From Shewanella salipaludis (GTDB lineage: Bacteria > Pseudomonadota > Gammaproteobacteria > Enterobacterales > Shewanellaceae): a DNA stretch of 64,000 nt. Below are positions 29,940-38,829 of this stretch, piece by piece (within the stretch, counting starts at the first letter, position 1; each line of letters starts with the position of its first letter). A program made the translations under genes and the position numbers. The stretch covers positions 62,001 to 126,000 of the forward strand of contig NZ_JAAXYH010000007.1 in the NCBI RefSeq assembly GCF_012911865.1, written 5' to 3'. A model generated the notes under the pieces. The model searched no databases. It had not been told where the DNA came from and saw only the letters and a list, made by a program, of their open reading frames with translations.

Positions 29940-30848
29940 GTGGAACAGAGATCCAAATTCAGGATAGGTATCGATTTAGGGGGAACGAAGATTGAGTTGG
30001 TGGCGCTGGATGCCGGTGGCGCCGAGCTGTTCAGGAAACGTATCCCCACCCCGCGTGAGTATGTCGCGACCCTGGATGCGATCGCCTCCCTGGTCGGCGA
30101 GGCCGAAGCTGGGCTCGACGAAAAAGCCAGCGTCGGCGTCGGCATTCCCGGGGTGATTTCGCCCTTCACCGGCCTGGTGAAAAACGCCAACTGCACCTGG
30201 ATCAATGGCCATCCGCTGGACAGGGATCTCGGTGAGCGGCTGCAGCGCCCCGTCAAGGTGGCCAACGATGCCAATTGTTTTGCGGTGTCCGAGGCGGTCG
30301 ATGGTGCGGCGGCGGGCAAGTCAGTGGTGTTCGGGGTGATCATAGGCACAGGTTGTGGTGCCGGCATCGCCATCAACGGCCGGGTGCATGGCGGCGGCAA
30401 TGGCATAGGCGGCGAGTGGGGCCACAATCCCTTGCCCTGGATGACCGCCGATGAATTCAACTCGACCCGGTGCTTCTGTGGCAATCAGGACTGTATCGAG
30501 ACCTTCGTGTCGGGTACTGGCTTCGTGCGGGATTTTCGGGCGGCGGGCGGCGTGGCCGCCAGCGGCATAGAGATTGCCGAGATGATGCAGGCCGGAGACG
30601 AGCTGGCGACCCAGGCCTTCAACCGCTTCATCGATCGCCTGGCCCGCTCCCTGGCCCATGTGATCAACATGCTGGATCCCGATGTGATAGTGCTGGGTGG
30701 CGGTGTGTCCAATATCAAGGCCATTTATCGCCAGTTGCCTGCCGTGCTGTCCACATATGTAGTGGGACGGGAATGCCATACCCAGGTGGTAGCCAACCTC
30801 TACGGCAGTTCCTCCGGAGTACGAGGTGCCGCCTGGTTATGGGGCTGA
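29940..30848 (+). CDS. ROK-family sugar kinase (glucokinase/fructokinase type)
   Basis: A 302-residue ROK kinase. The phosphate-binding loop is IGIDLGGTKIELVAL, the catalytic aspartate is in VANDANCFAVSEAVDG, and the zinc site is RCFCGNQDCIETFVSG (histidine in EWGHNPLPW). The motif ANCTWINGHPL is that of the Mak/fructokinase subgroup, yet the locus produces glucose, so a glucokinase role is the likely one. The start is GTG at 29940 after AAAGGGG. It ends the plus-strand glucan block. Confidence 0.85.
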   Translation: MEQRSKFRIGIDLGGTKIELVALDAGGAELFRKRIPTPREYVATLDAIASLVGEAEAGLDEKASVGVGIPGVISPFTGLVKNANCTWINGHPLDRDLGERLQRPVKVANDANCFAVSEAVDGAAAGKSVVFGVIIGTGCGAGIAINGRVHGGGNGIGGEWGHNPLPWMTADEFNSTRCFCGNQDCIETFVSGTGFVRDFRAAGGVAASGIEIAEMMQAGDELATQAFNRFIDRLARSLAHVINMLDPDVIVLGGGVSNIKAIYRQLPAVLSTYVVGRECHTQVVANLYGSSSGVRGAAWLWG

Positions 30849-30879
30849 ATGCCGTCTCATCTCTTGAATCTCCATGGCG

Positions 30880-33033
30880 TTATTGCCGCTCCTGCTGTTC
30901 GGACTGGGGCTCTGGGGCGTTGAGGGGCGAGGCCTTGATCTTGAACTGCACCGCGGGAAAGTAGTTGCCTATTTCCCGTCTCTGCCACCAGGCGCCAGTG
31001 TCGCTGCGCTCGCGCCGGTTGCTGAAGCGGTAATTGTACAGCCGGGCGCGTACCAGGCGCGGCGGCTGTGCAGTCAAAATCCCCTCCCTTGTCTGCACTT
31101 GGTTTTGAAAAGGAGCCGCCTCGAACAGCGCCAGCACCTGGGGATTGTTGAACAGCAGGTTTACCATCAGGTTATGGAACCAGGGGGGCGGGGGCTGTCC
31201 GTCCAGTGCCGCAAACCACAGCTGCCAGTCGAGCCTGGGCTGATGGGGAATGTTCCAGAGCGGCGCCCGGGCAGGATCGCCGGGTTTATAGGGCAGGCTA
31301 TAGGGCAGCCAGTGCTCGCCATCCATTGAGCCTTCTATCTGTATCTCGGGTCTGCGGGTAGTCATCACGGCGAACACCCCGTAGGGATTGGCCAGGTACC
31401 AGGGATCGACGCGGCCCAGTAAGGCAGCGAGTGAGGCCGGCGCCGAGGCCAGCCCCAGACCGAGAAAAATTTGCCCCAGACCCAGGACGCCCAACACTAT
31501 CCCCAACAAGTACTTGGGCAGCTTCCAGACCAGCTGGCGTGGGGAACCTGGCTCGGGAGGCTCAGGAGCCGCTGGTTTTCCCCTGGCCCAATCTAGGGCG
31601 CTGCGCAACCAGCAGGGCAGGTCGTTGTCGTCCAGCAGCAGCAAGCATAGCGTCAGGGTCAGCAGATTGAAGAAGTTGTAATTGCCCGTCAGCAGTATGC
31701 TCAGTTGCAATACCACTATTCCCCAGGCCGCCAGCTTGCGGGGCCGCCGCCCGAGGAAGATCAGCCAAGGCAATAGCAGCTCCATGGTCAGCACCATCAG
31801 GGTAAAGAGCTGCAGGCTCCAGGCGGGTAATTGCTGGGCATACCAGGCCAGCGGCGTCGGCAAGGGCTGGGTCTGAAAATGATACTCGAGTGCCGTCAGT
31901 CCGGCCCAAGTGGGATCGCCGCTGAGAACCTTGACCGCGCCGGACATGAAGACGAAACGAAACAGCAGCAGGCGCAGCAGCCAGACCCCCAGGACCTTGC
32001 CCTGGACTCTGCCTAGCCCATTTCCCCCCACCAGGAATAGCGCCAGCAAGCCGGTTTCCAGCAACAGCAGATCCCATTGATATTGCATGAAGTCCTGACC
32101 GCCATGCACCAGCGACAGATACAAGAGATACAGGATCAGCAGGCATAGCCCGGGAAAGATCCCGGACAAGAGCTCGGATAAGACAGTGGCCAAGGGCCTG
32201 GCTTGGCTCTCGGATAAGCTCTTGAAAGAGTTATTGAATGAGCCTTTGAATAAGTGTTTGGATATGCTTTTGAATGGCTTGTTGAACAGGGCCCGGGGCA
32301 GGAAGCCGAACAGCAACAGCAGGCTCAGCCCCATGCCGGCCAGGGTCAGCGCCTGGATGCCGGTATCCGATGCGTCCCACCAGAACAGCGTTGGCAGTTG
32401 CCAGTAACCCGTGTCTCCGAACACCTCTTTGGCGGCCAAAATCAAGTCTGCCACCGGCTGCAGGCCATCATGGCCTATGAGGCCGAGCGCCTGCACATGA
32501 AAGGAGGCGAAGGCGAAGAAATAGATCAGCGACAGCAGCCGCAGGAATAACCAGCTTATCTGCGTATATTCGGGCGGATACAGCCGCTCACCCAGCAGCA
32601 GCTTCTGTGCGCCGAAGGCCAGCTCCCTGTGGCCCGCGACCCAATCATAGACCCACTCACTGAGCGGCGCGCAGCCGGGGATATGTCGATAAGCCCAGGC
32701 ATAGTGGCCCTTGCCCGGAATGCGGCGCAGCACCTCGCAGGCGGCCTCGGCCCCCTGGCAGCGTCGGCCATCCTCATCGAAAAACTGGATATGGCCGCGA
32801 AAGACGGACTCGTTCAGCTCGGCCAATGACTCGGCCAGCTGCGGATTGCTTAGCTCTTGCAGCTCACTTCCTTGACGCTTGAGCCGCTGATAGGGGGCAT
32901 AGCCTACCCGCTCGCCGGTTTGCCGCGACCAATAGTCGATCCAGGTCCGACAGAAGCGGCAATCACCGTCATAAACCAACAGGGTCGAGCCAGCCACGGG
33001 AGACATAACAGCCATAGGAGACAGAGAAGTCAT
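30880..33033 (-). CDS. DCC thiol-disulfide domain fused to a lipase-maturation-factor-like membrane protein
   Basis: A ~717-residue multidomain protein. Residues ~18-140 form a DCC-type thiol-disulfide domain with LVYDGDCRFCRTWIDYW (DxxCxxC). A polytopic HTTM-like part with about eight to ten membrane segments follows (~200-520). The C-terminal soluble region, with VDPWYLANPYGVFAVMT, IPHQPRLDWQLWFAAL and RARLYNYRFSNRRER, matches lipase maturation factor family proteins. A low-complexity stretch rich in FKS/LFK (DNA 32206-32295) interrupts the membrane part. The start is uncertain: ATG codons at 33033, 33015 and 33006 are possible and none has a clear ribosome binding site. The frame is open to 33174. 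A role in folding an exported protein is inference. Confidence 0.75.
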   Translation of the reverse strand: MTSLSPMAVMSPVAGSTLLVYDGDCRFCRTWIDYWSRQTGERVGYAPYQRLKRQGSELQELSNPQLAESLAELNESVFRGHIQFFDEDGRRCQGAEAACEVLRRIPGKGHYAWAYRHIPGCAPLSEWVYDWVAGHRELAFGAQKLLLGERLYPPEYTQISWLFLRLLSLIYFFAFASFHVQALGLIGHDGLQPVADLILAAKEVFGDTGYWQLPTLFWWDASDTGIQALTLAGMGLSLLLLFGFLPRALFNKPFKSISKHLFKGSFNNSFKSLSESQARPLATVLSELLSGIFPGLCLLILYLLYLSLVHGGQDFMQYQWDLLLLETGLLALFLVGGNGLGRVQGKVLGVWLLRLLLFRFVFMSGAVKVLSGDPTWAGLTALEYHFQTQPLPTPLAWYAQQLPAWSLQLFTLMVLTMELLLPWLIFLGRRPRKLAAWGIVVLQLSILLTGNYNFFNLLTLTLCLLLLDDNDLPCWLRSALDWARGKPAAPEPPEPGSPRQLVWKLPKYLLGIVLGVLGLGQIFLGLGLASAPASLAALLGRVDPWYLANPYGVFAVMTTRRPEIQIEGSMDGEHWLPYSLPYKPGDPARAPLWNIPHQPRLDWQLWFAALDGQPPPPWFHNLMVNLLFNNPQVLALFEAAPFQNQVQTREGILTAQPPRLVRARLYNYRFSNRRERSDTGAWWQRREIGNYFPAVQFKIKASPLNAPEPQSEQQERQ
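32206..32295. repeat. Degenerate tandem repeat inside the lipase-maturation-factor gene
   Basis: On the + strand units like TTGAATGAGCC, TTGAATAAGTG and TTGAATGGC recur about every 15 bp. In the minus-strand protein this gives repeated phenylalanine-lysine-serine segments. It lies between two membrane segments, so length changes would stay in frame and fall in a loop. Confidence 0.6.
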
Positions 33034-33127
33034 AAGGAGTCTTAGAGCTGAATATAGCCCAGTCCAGGGGGAGGCGCAGCCGCTTGGGGGTATTCTATTG
33101 GTTGTTGACAGCCCAAGTGGGAAAGTG

Positions 33128-33170
33128 TGATGCTGTACGCTGTTTCGATAAATGAAAAAATATAGCATCA
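33128..33170. promoter_or_regulatory. Inverted repeat upstream of the WYL regulator
   Basis: TGATGCTGTA (33128-33137) and TATAGCATCA (33161-33170) are complementary except for one base and are separated by 23 bp of AT-rich DNA. They lie about 90 bp before the WYL-regulator start, in the divergent promoter with the minus-strand gene. CapW/BrxR-type regulators bind inverted repeats in their own promoters, so this is a candidate operator. Confidence 0.55.
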
Positions 33171-33260
33171 TCAAATACCTGGAAGTTAATGGTGGTTCAC
33201 GGAAGCTATGCCGGGGGAGTGAGATCTATCCCCGGGAATAGGCAAAGGGCAGACCTAAGG

Positions 33261-34100
33261 ATGGATAGAGTGGCCAAGGATAACCTGAGTCAAAGATTGT
33301 TGTTTATCGAATTACTCGCCTGGTGGGAAGGCGCTGTGAGCAACAAGCAGCTCATGACGCAGTTTGGCGTGAGTCGCCAGCAAGCCTACCAAGATCTGAA
33401 AACCTATGCCGAGCGTCATCCGCACAATCTCGTGCGCAGCAACGCAGGCTTTGCGCCCACGGCCAGCTTCATTCCCTATTTTATCTCCACCGACGTCAAT
33501 CATTACCTGCACTGGTTCGCCGGCGGCCAGCTCTATATCGACAATCCAGCAACACCCGCTGGGGTCAGCGAGCTGCGACTGCCCCCCAGAACTGTCTCGG
33601 CCGAAGTGATCCGCGCCCTGGTGCAGGGCATAAGGCGGCAGAAACGCGTCGAGGTCGACTATGTTTCCCTGTCCAATCCGGAAAATGACGGCCGTATCTT
33701 TCATCCCCACACCTTCGTCAATACCGGGCTGCGCTGGCACGTGCGGGGCTATTGCGAGAAGTCCCAGGGTTATAGAGACTTAGTGCTCAGTCGCTTTCGC
33801 GGCGCCGCCGACGTATTGGACGACTCACCTCATGGCATGGCGGGCGACAACGCCTGGCAAACCCGAATTACCCTCATACTCCAGCCCGATCCGCGTCTCA
33901 GCGCCGCCAAACAGGCTGTGCTGGCCAATGACTACCGGATGGAAGGCGGCCAGCTAGTCCTCAACACCCGCGCCGCCCTGGCCAACTATTTGCTGCATGA
34001 GTTACAGGTCAACACCAAGATGCTCGACGGCACCCCGGAGGCCCAACAACTGGTGTTGGTCAACCGTGACGACATCAAACAATGGTTATTCAGCGGTTAA
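33261..34100 (+). CDS. CapW/BrxR-like wHTH-WYL transcriptional regulator
   Basis: A 279-residue regulator from the ATG at 33261 (preceded by TAAGG). Residues ~8-75 form a winged helix: LLFIELLAWWEGAVSNKQL, FGVSRQQAYQDLKTY. Residues ~125-195 are a WYL domain, but the signature tryptophan block is LRWHVRGYCEKSQGYRDLV rather than WYL. Both features match the BrxR/CapW group of defence-island repressors. The C-terminal WCX-like part follows. The frame is open from 33189, but that extra part has no conservation. It lies directly upstream of the CRISPR locus. It may regulate the former I-F or current I-E operon, or itself, through the inverted repeat at 33128-33170. Confidence 0.8.
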   Translation: MDRVAKDNLSQRLLFIELLAWWEGAVSNKQLMTQFGVSRQQAYQDLKTYAERHPHNLVRSNAGFAPTASFIPYFISTDVNHYLHWFAGGQLYIDNPATPAGVSELRLPPRTVSAEVIRALVQGIRRQKRVEVDYVSLSNPENDGRIFHPHTFVNTGLRWHVRGYCEKSQGYRDLVLSRFRGAADVLDDSPHGMAGDNAWQTRITLILQPDPRLSAAKQAVLANDYRMEGGQLVLNTRAALANYLLHELQVNTKMLDGTPEAQQLVLVNRDDIKQWLFSG

Positions 34101-34250
34101 CGGACTTTCAATGCAGATCTCGCCGTTAAAGGTAAAGTGAGTTTACCTGAGGATTTTTACAGCATTGCCAGTGGTTTGCAGTAGCGTAGAGTGAAGGGCT
34201 ATAGCGAAGAGGGACGAGCACAGCATATGAAGACAAGGAGGAAGTAAGCT

Positions 34251-34485
34251 ATGGATGACCTGAGACCATCCGACTTAAAGAGCATTCTGCATTCCAAGCG
34301 GGCGAACATGTATTACCTGGAACATTGTCGGGTGTTGGTCAAAGGCGGCCGCGTCGAATATGTTACAGATGAAGGTAAGCAGTCACTCTATTGGAATATC
34401 CCCATAGCCAATACCACTTGTCTGTTGCTCGGCACTGGCACATCTGTGACCCAGGCCGCCATGCGTGAGCTGGCCAAGGCAGGTG
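34251..34485 (+). pseudogene. Type I-F cas1, 5' remnant
   Basis: The first ~78 codons of a type I-F Cas1 (MDDLRPSDLKSILHSKRANM, YYLEHCRVLVKGGRVEYVTD, YWNIPIANTTCLLLGTGTSV). The start still has an excellent ribosome binding site (AAGGAGGAAG). After AMRELAKAG the cas1 sequence ends abruptly, and a fragment of cas2-3 begins in another frame. The reading frame runs on out of register to a stop at 34619. Family Cas1 is about 325 residues, so all the catalytic residues are lost. This is a deletion remnant. Confidence 0.9.
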
Positions 34486-34710
34486 ATGGTGACGTTTGTA
34501 TCTCAGTGCGAAAAGAACGCGCTAAAGAAAACTCGCCGCGTACTGGACGCTTTTGCCAACCGTATCGGCGACAACACCTGGCAAACTTTGATCACCGAAG
34601 ATGGGCTATTAACGGTTAAGAAAATGCTACGCAAAACGGCCAGTAAAAGCACTGTGTTGGTTTGTCATTGGATCCTGATCCGGGCACGAATGGGGTTTGT
34701 AAAATGTTGA
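34486..34710 (+). pseudogene. Type I-F cas2-3 (cas3f), Cas2-domain remnant
   Basis: From the ATG at 34486 the frame reads MVTFVSQCEKNALKKTRR, then RIGDNTWQTLITEDGLLTVK and STVLVCHWI. This is the N-terminal Cas2 domain of the type I-F Cas2-Cas3 fusion. The match ends at CHWI (about residue 63), and a stop follows at 34708-34710. The nuclease-helicase (over 1000 residues in the family) is absent. The stop overlaps the first codons of the I-E cas3 (ATGTTGA at 34704), so translation of the relic could feed cas3. The last ~15 codons may be junction sequence. Confidence 0.87.
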
Positions 34711-37316
34711 GAAAGTCTAGTAACAACCAATCGGAAGTTAAGGTCATATCTTTCCTGGATTGCCCTGCTAAGACTTATGTCCGGCCAGATGGAAAGATCC
34801 AACCTGGCAGAACAGTGTTGAATCACTGCCAGATTGTTGGCGAAGTGGCGCGGGAAATTATTCGACGCTTTCCTACTGCCATTGCGCAAGAGCTGTTTCC
34901 TGTGGGTGCACCTCTTGCCGCCGGTGGGCACGATATAGGTAAGGCCAGCCCTACCTTCGCAGAGAAAATACACCAAGCTTGTGATCCGGACCTGGTTAAT
35001 ACGGACAGGCTTCCCAATATTAATCCTCGCTTGGAAGCTAAATGGGGCGGTCATGCCGGTGTTAGTCAGTTGACCGCCAAGGCGCTGAATGCACCTGATT
35101 TCATTCCTGAAATTCTCGGGCAACATCATGGTTTTGCGCCGCAAGTAGCAGGTATGCGCGCGGAAGATGAGAACTTTGGTGGCCCAGGTTGGCAGCATGA
35201 GCGTGAACAGCTTGTTGTTGCCCTGAAGCGTTGCTTGAATGAGGATTGGCCAACCGTTGATTCTTTGCCACAAGCCCGTTTGTTGTCAGGGCTCACCTCT
35301 GTGGCCGACTGGATTGGTTCCGGCGAGTTTTTTGAAGATCCGCAGGCACCCTGGGAAGAGAATATCGGCAGGGCGCTGGACGCCGCCGGTTTTGTTCCGT
35401 CAACGTATAGAACGGGTCTCAACTTTGAACAGTTGTTTGGTTTTACGCCCAGAGAAGCTCAGTCCATACTGATCGAGCAGGTAGCTTCGCCCGGCGTCTA
35501 CGTGCTGGAAGCGCCGATGGGGCTGGGTAAGACCGAGGCGGCTCTGTATGTCGCATACAAGATGTTGTCCACGGGCCAGGCCAGTGGCATTTATTTTGCG
35601 TTGCCTACCCAACTTACCTCCAACAAGATTTTCGAGCGCTTCAACCAGTTTCTGCAAGGTGACAAAGAAAAAGGCTTGTCTGGAATTCTGGCGGCTGACT
35701 GCCGACATCGTTCTCTGCTGCTGCACGGCAATGCCTGGTTGTTGGATACCGATATGGGCGAAGAAGGCCGACCGGGTGGGGCCTGGTTCAATCAGGCAAA
35801 ACGCGGACTGCTGGCGCCCTTTGCCGTGGGTACCATCGACCAGGCGCTGATGGCGGCGATGAACGTCAAACATGGTTTTGTACGCGCTTTCGGTCTGGCC
35901 GGTAAGGTGGTCATACTCGATGAAGTGCATACCTACGATGCTTATACCGGCACTCTGCTGGATGCGTTGGTGGCGTTGCTACGTTCCCTGCGCTGCACGG
36001 TAATCATTCTCAGTGCCACGTTGAATCGGGAGCGTCGCCAGCAACTGCTCGGCGTTACGCTATCCGCCAGGGATTATCCACTGATCACTGCCTGCCCAGC
36101 TCAGGCAAATGTGCATGAAATCCCTGTACCAGCAGGACCATCCCGTGAGTTTGCCATCCAACTGCACTGCGATGAAAAATTAGCTGTGGAGCAGGCCCTG
36201 TTGCGTGCCGAACAGGGGCAGCAGGTATTGTGGATCGAAAACACCGTATTGGAAGCCCAGCAACGCTATCTGGATCTGGCCGCCCGTGCCAGTGAACTGG
36301 GTGTGGCCTGCGGGCTATTACACTCACGTTTTACCGCCGACGACCGCCAGTGCATTGAAGATCGGTGGGTGGATCTGTTCGGCAAGCCCGGTTGGTCAAA
36401 GAGGGGCGAGCAGGGAAGGATCCTGGTGGGCACCCAGGTGCTGGAACAATCGCTGGATATTGATGCCGACTTCATGGTTACGCGCTTTGCACCCAGCGAT
36501 ATGTTATTGCAGCGTATCGGCCGCCTCTGGCGCCATCACGAAACACCGCGCTGCCAAACAGCCAAACCAGAAGCCTGGCTATTGGCACCGGAACTTGAAG
36601 CTGCCATCGACAGCCCTGAAAAATACTTCGGCAGCAGCGCCTTCGTGTACAGCCCCTATGTGCTCTGCCGCAGCCTGGAGGTCTGGCAACCCATTCAGGC
36701 GGTCTGCGTGCCGCACGATATTCGTGAGCTGATTGAACGTACATACGTCACACGACAGGATCAGGGCCAGATGAGCCGTTGGCTGTCCGAGCTGGATAAC
36801 GGCACCCGCTGGCGTACAGGACGCAATGCGCTAAGACAACTGGCCAGAGTAACGCTGGCTGAAGCCGGTAACACCCTGCCGGAAAGCAAAGCGCAGACCC
36901 GCTACAGCGAAGCGGATAATTTCGAGGTGCTGCTGTTGCGGAGTATGCGCCTTGTTCCGGAAGAGCAATCGACCTTGCTGACCTTACTTAGCGGTGAACA
37001 GTTGAGCCTGCCCTGGAAACGTTACCAACTGAGCAAGCCTCAGTGGCGACAATTGAGTGCCACTCTGATGCGCCAGGTGGTGGCGCTAAGGATCCAGGAC
37101 GCGCCGAAGGCGCTGCCTTTGGACAAGCTCAAACGCTTTGGTCTGCAGCATTGCTTCTATCTGGGTAACCCCGATTGGCCGACGGATGAAAGTCTGCTAC
37201 GTGTGGCGCTGGTGGACGAAACTGGTAGCTTGAAAGGCGTTGAATATGCAGACATTCATGACAAACACAATCTGGAATACCGGAATGACCTGGGTTACCG
37301 GGTCATAAAAAACTAG
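34704..37316 (+). CDS. cas3: Type I-E Cas3 nuclease-helicase
   Basis: An 870-residue protein that nicks and degrades the target strand after Cascade binding. The HD nuclease is N-terminal (H41 in VLNHCQIVG, H76-D77 in AAGGHDIGKAS). The helicase has Walker A APMGLGKT (270-277), the DEVH box (406-409), the SAT motif ILSATLNRERR, VLEQSLDIDADFMVTRFAP, and the arginine motif QRIGRLWRH. Length and HD-helicase order are those of I-E Cas3. The ATG at 34704 was chosen because it follows GGGG and overlaps the I-F relic stop. An upstream TTG at 34662 lies within the relic. It is first in an eight-gene run. Confidence 0.95.
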   Translation: MLRKSSNNQSEVKVISFLDCPAKTYVRPDGKIQPGRTVLNHCQIVGEVAREIIRRFPTAIAQELFPVGAPLAAGGHDIGKASPTFAEKIHQACDPDLVNTDRLPNINPRLEAKWGGHAGVSQLTAKALNAPDFIPEILGQHHGFAPQVAGMRAEDENFGGPGWQHEREQLVVALKRCLNEDWPTVDSLPQARLLSGLTSVADWIGSGEFFEDPQAPWEENIGRALDAAGFVPSTYRTGLNFEQLFGFTPREAQSILIEQVASPGVYVLEAPMGLGKTEAALYVAYKMLSTGQASGIYFALPTQLTSNKIFERFNQFLQGDKEKGLSGILAADCRHRSLLLHGNAWLLDTDMGEEGRPGGAWFNQAKRGLLAPFAVGTIDQALMAAMNVKHGFVRAFGLAGKVVILDEVHTYDAYTGTLLDALVALLRSLRCTVIILSATLNRERRQQLLGVTLSARDYPLITACPAQANVHEIPVPAGPSREFAIQLHCDEKLAVEQALLRAEQGQQVLWIENTVLEAQQRYLDLAARASELGVACGLLHSRFTADDRQCIEDRWVDLFGKPGWSKRGEQGRILVGTQVLEQSLDIDADFMVTRFAPSDMLLQRIGRLWRHHETPRCQTAKPEAWLLAPELEAAIDSPEKYFGSSAFVYSPYVLCRSLEVWQPIQAVCVPHDIRELIERTYVTRQDQGQMSRWLSELDNGTRWRTGRNALRQLARVTLAEAGNTLPESKAQTRYSEADNFEVLLLRSMRLVPEEQSTLLTLLSGEQLSLPWKRYQLSKPQWRQLSATLMRQVVALRIQDAPKALPLDKLKRFGLQHCFYLGNPDWPTDESLLRVALVDETGSLKGVEYADIHDKHNLEYRNDLGYRVIKN

Positions 37317-37327
37317 GAAAATAACTT

Positions 37328-38824
37328 ATGGAAAATCGTTTTAATCTGATAGACGAACCCTGGATACCGGTGGCGGATCATGGCCGGGTTAGCTTGCGGC
37401 AGCTATTCAGTCAGCCGGAATATCGCAGCCTGGGCGGCAACCCGGTGCAGAAAATTGCACTGCTCAAGTTGCTGCTGGCGATTGCCCAGTCTGCCGTCAC
37501 ACCAGAAAACGAGGAGGAGTGGAAGGCTTTGGGAGCGCAAGGGCTGGCCGAGCGTTGCTTGGCGTACCTGGATCAATGGCATGACTGCTTTTACCTGTAC
37601 GGTTCGAAGCCGTTTTTGCAGATGCCCACGATCAAGACGGCAAAAGTTCAGGCCTTTGGTGCTGTGTTGCCGGAAGTGTCTACCGGCAATACGACAGTGC
37701 TTAGCCAGAGTCAGATACAACGGTCTCTGGATGATGCAGACAAGGCTTTGTTGTTGCTGACTCTGATGGGTTTTGCGTTGTCTGGTAAGAAAGCAGACAA
37801 CAGCGTCGTGCTATCGCCGGGTTATGCGGGCAAACGCAACGATAAGGGAAAAGCCTCTACCGGTAGGCCTGGTCCAGCGGTAGCGCATATGGGGCTTCTG
37901 CACAATTTCTTGTTGGGCAGTGAACTACAGGAAACACTTTGGCTCAACCTGTTGAGCCAAAGGCAGATTGAGCAAATGAATCTGTACCCCGAAGGATTAG
38001 GTGTCTCGCCCTGGGAACTGATGCCGGAAGGTGAGCACTGTGAGCAAGCGCAACGGTTAAAGCAGACGTTGATGGGGCGACTCATTCCGCTATGTCGTTT
38101 CTGTCTGCTTGCCGATGATGGCCTGCATTACTCGGAAGGAATAGCGCATCCTGGCTATAAGGACGGTGTTGTTGATCCCAGCATGGCGATCAATAACACA
38201 GGTAAGGAGCCGAAAGGGTTATGGGTCGACCCAGAAAAACGCCCCTGGCGAGAATTGACGGCATTACTGGGCTTCTTTGAACAAGGAGAATCACAGGGGT
38301 TTCAAAGCTGGCAATTGCGCAGTGGTTTGGATCGGGCGAGAGATGTGACCGATGCCTTTGCTGTCTGGTCTGGTGGTTTGCGGGTCAGCAGCAATGCAGG
38401 CGAACAATATGTGTCCGGTAGCGATGACTTTGTCGAGTCACAGGTCTGGCTGCACAGCGGTATTCTGGGGGCGCTTTGGTTTAGCCAACTGAAAGCGGAA
38501 ATGGGTGCGCTTGATACTTTGGCCAAGAACCTGTATGGCAGGGTCATGGGGTATTTCAAGGAGCAGAAAGTCGATGGCGTCAAGCTAGCGGCCCAATCCA
38601 CACAACTGTTCTGGCAACTCTGTGAACGCGACTTCCAGTCTCTGGTAGACAACTGCGATCAAACCGAAGATGCCGCCAAGCAACGCCAAAATCTGCGCCG
38701 TCACTTTGCTGGTTATGCTCAACAGTCCTATGACCAATTTTGCCAACGAGGAACGGCGCGGCAACTGGATGCCTGGGCCAAGTGCCGTCCCAATAACAGT
38801 CATTATTTGAAGCAGGAGGCCTGA
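37328..38824 (+). CDS. casA: Cascade large subunit Cse1 (Cas8e)
   Basis: A 498-residue large subunit that recognises the PAM and recruits Cas3. Typical blocks are the N-terminal FNLIDEPWIPV, the PFLQMP and NTTVLSQSQIQ region, GYAGKRNDKGKAS-type loop, and the C-terminal four-helix bundle. Length matches the E. coli protein (502). It starts 11 bp after cas3, with AGGA upstream. Confidence 0.94.
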   Translation: MENRFNLIDEPWIPVADHGRVSLRQLFSQPEYRSLGGNPVQKIALLKLLLAIAQSAVTPENEEEWKALGAQGLAERCLAYLDQWHDCFYLYGSKPFLQMPTIKTAKVQAFGAVLPEVSTGNTTVLSQSQIQRSLDDADKALLLLTLMGFALSGKKADNSVVLSPGYAGKRNDKGKASTGRPGPAVAHMGLLHNFLLGSELQETLWLNLLSQRQIEQMNLYPEGLGVSPWELMPEGEHCEQAQRLKQTLMGRLIPLCRFCLLADDGLHYSEGIAHPGYKDGVVDPSMAINNTGKEPKGLWVDPEKRPWRELTALLGFFEQGESQGFQSWQLRSGLDRARDVTDAFAVWSGGLRVSSNAGEQYVSGSDDFVESQVWLHSGILGALWFSQLKAEMGALDTLAKNLYGRVMGYFKEQKVDGVKLAAQSTQLFWQLCERDFQSLVDNCDQTEDAAKQRQNLRRHFAGYAQQSYDQFCQRGTARQLDAWAKCRPNNSHYLKQEA

Positions 38825-38829
38825 AGCCG

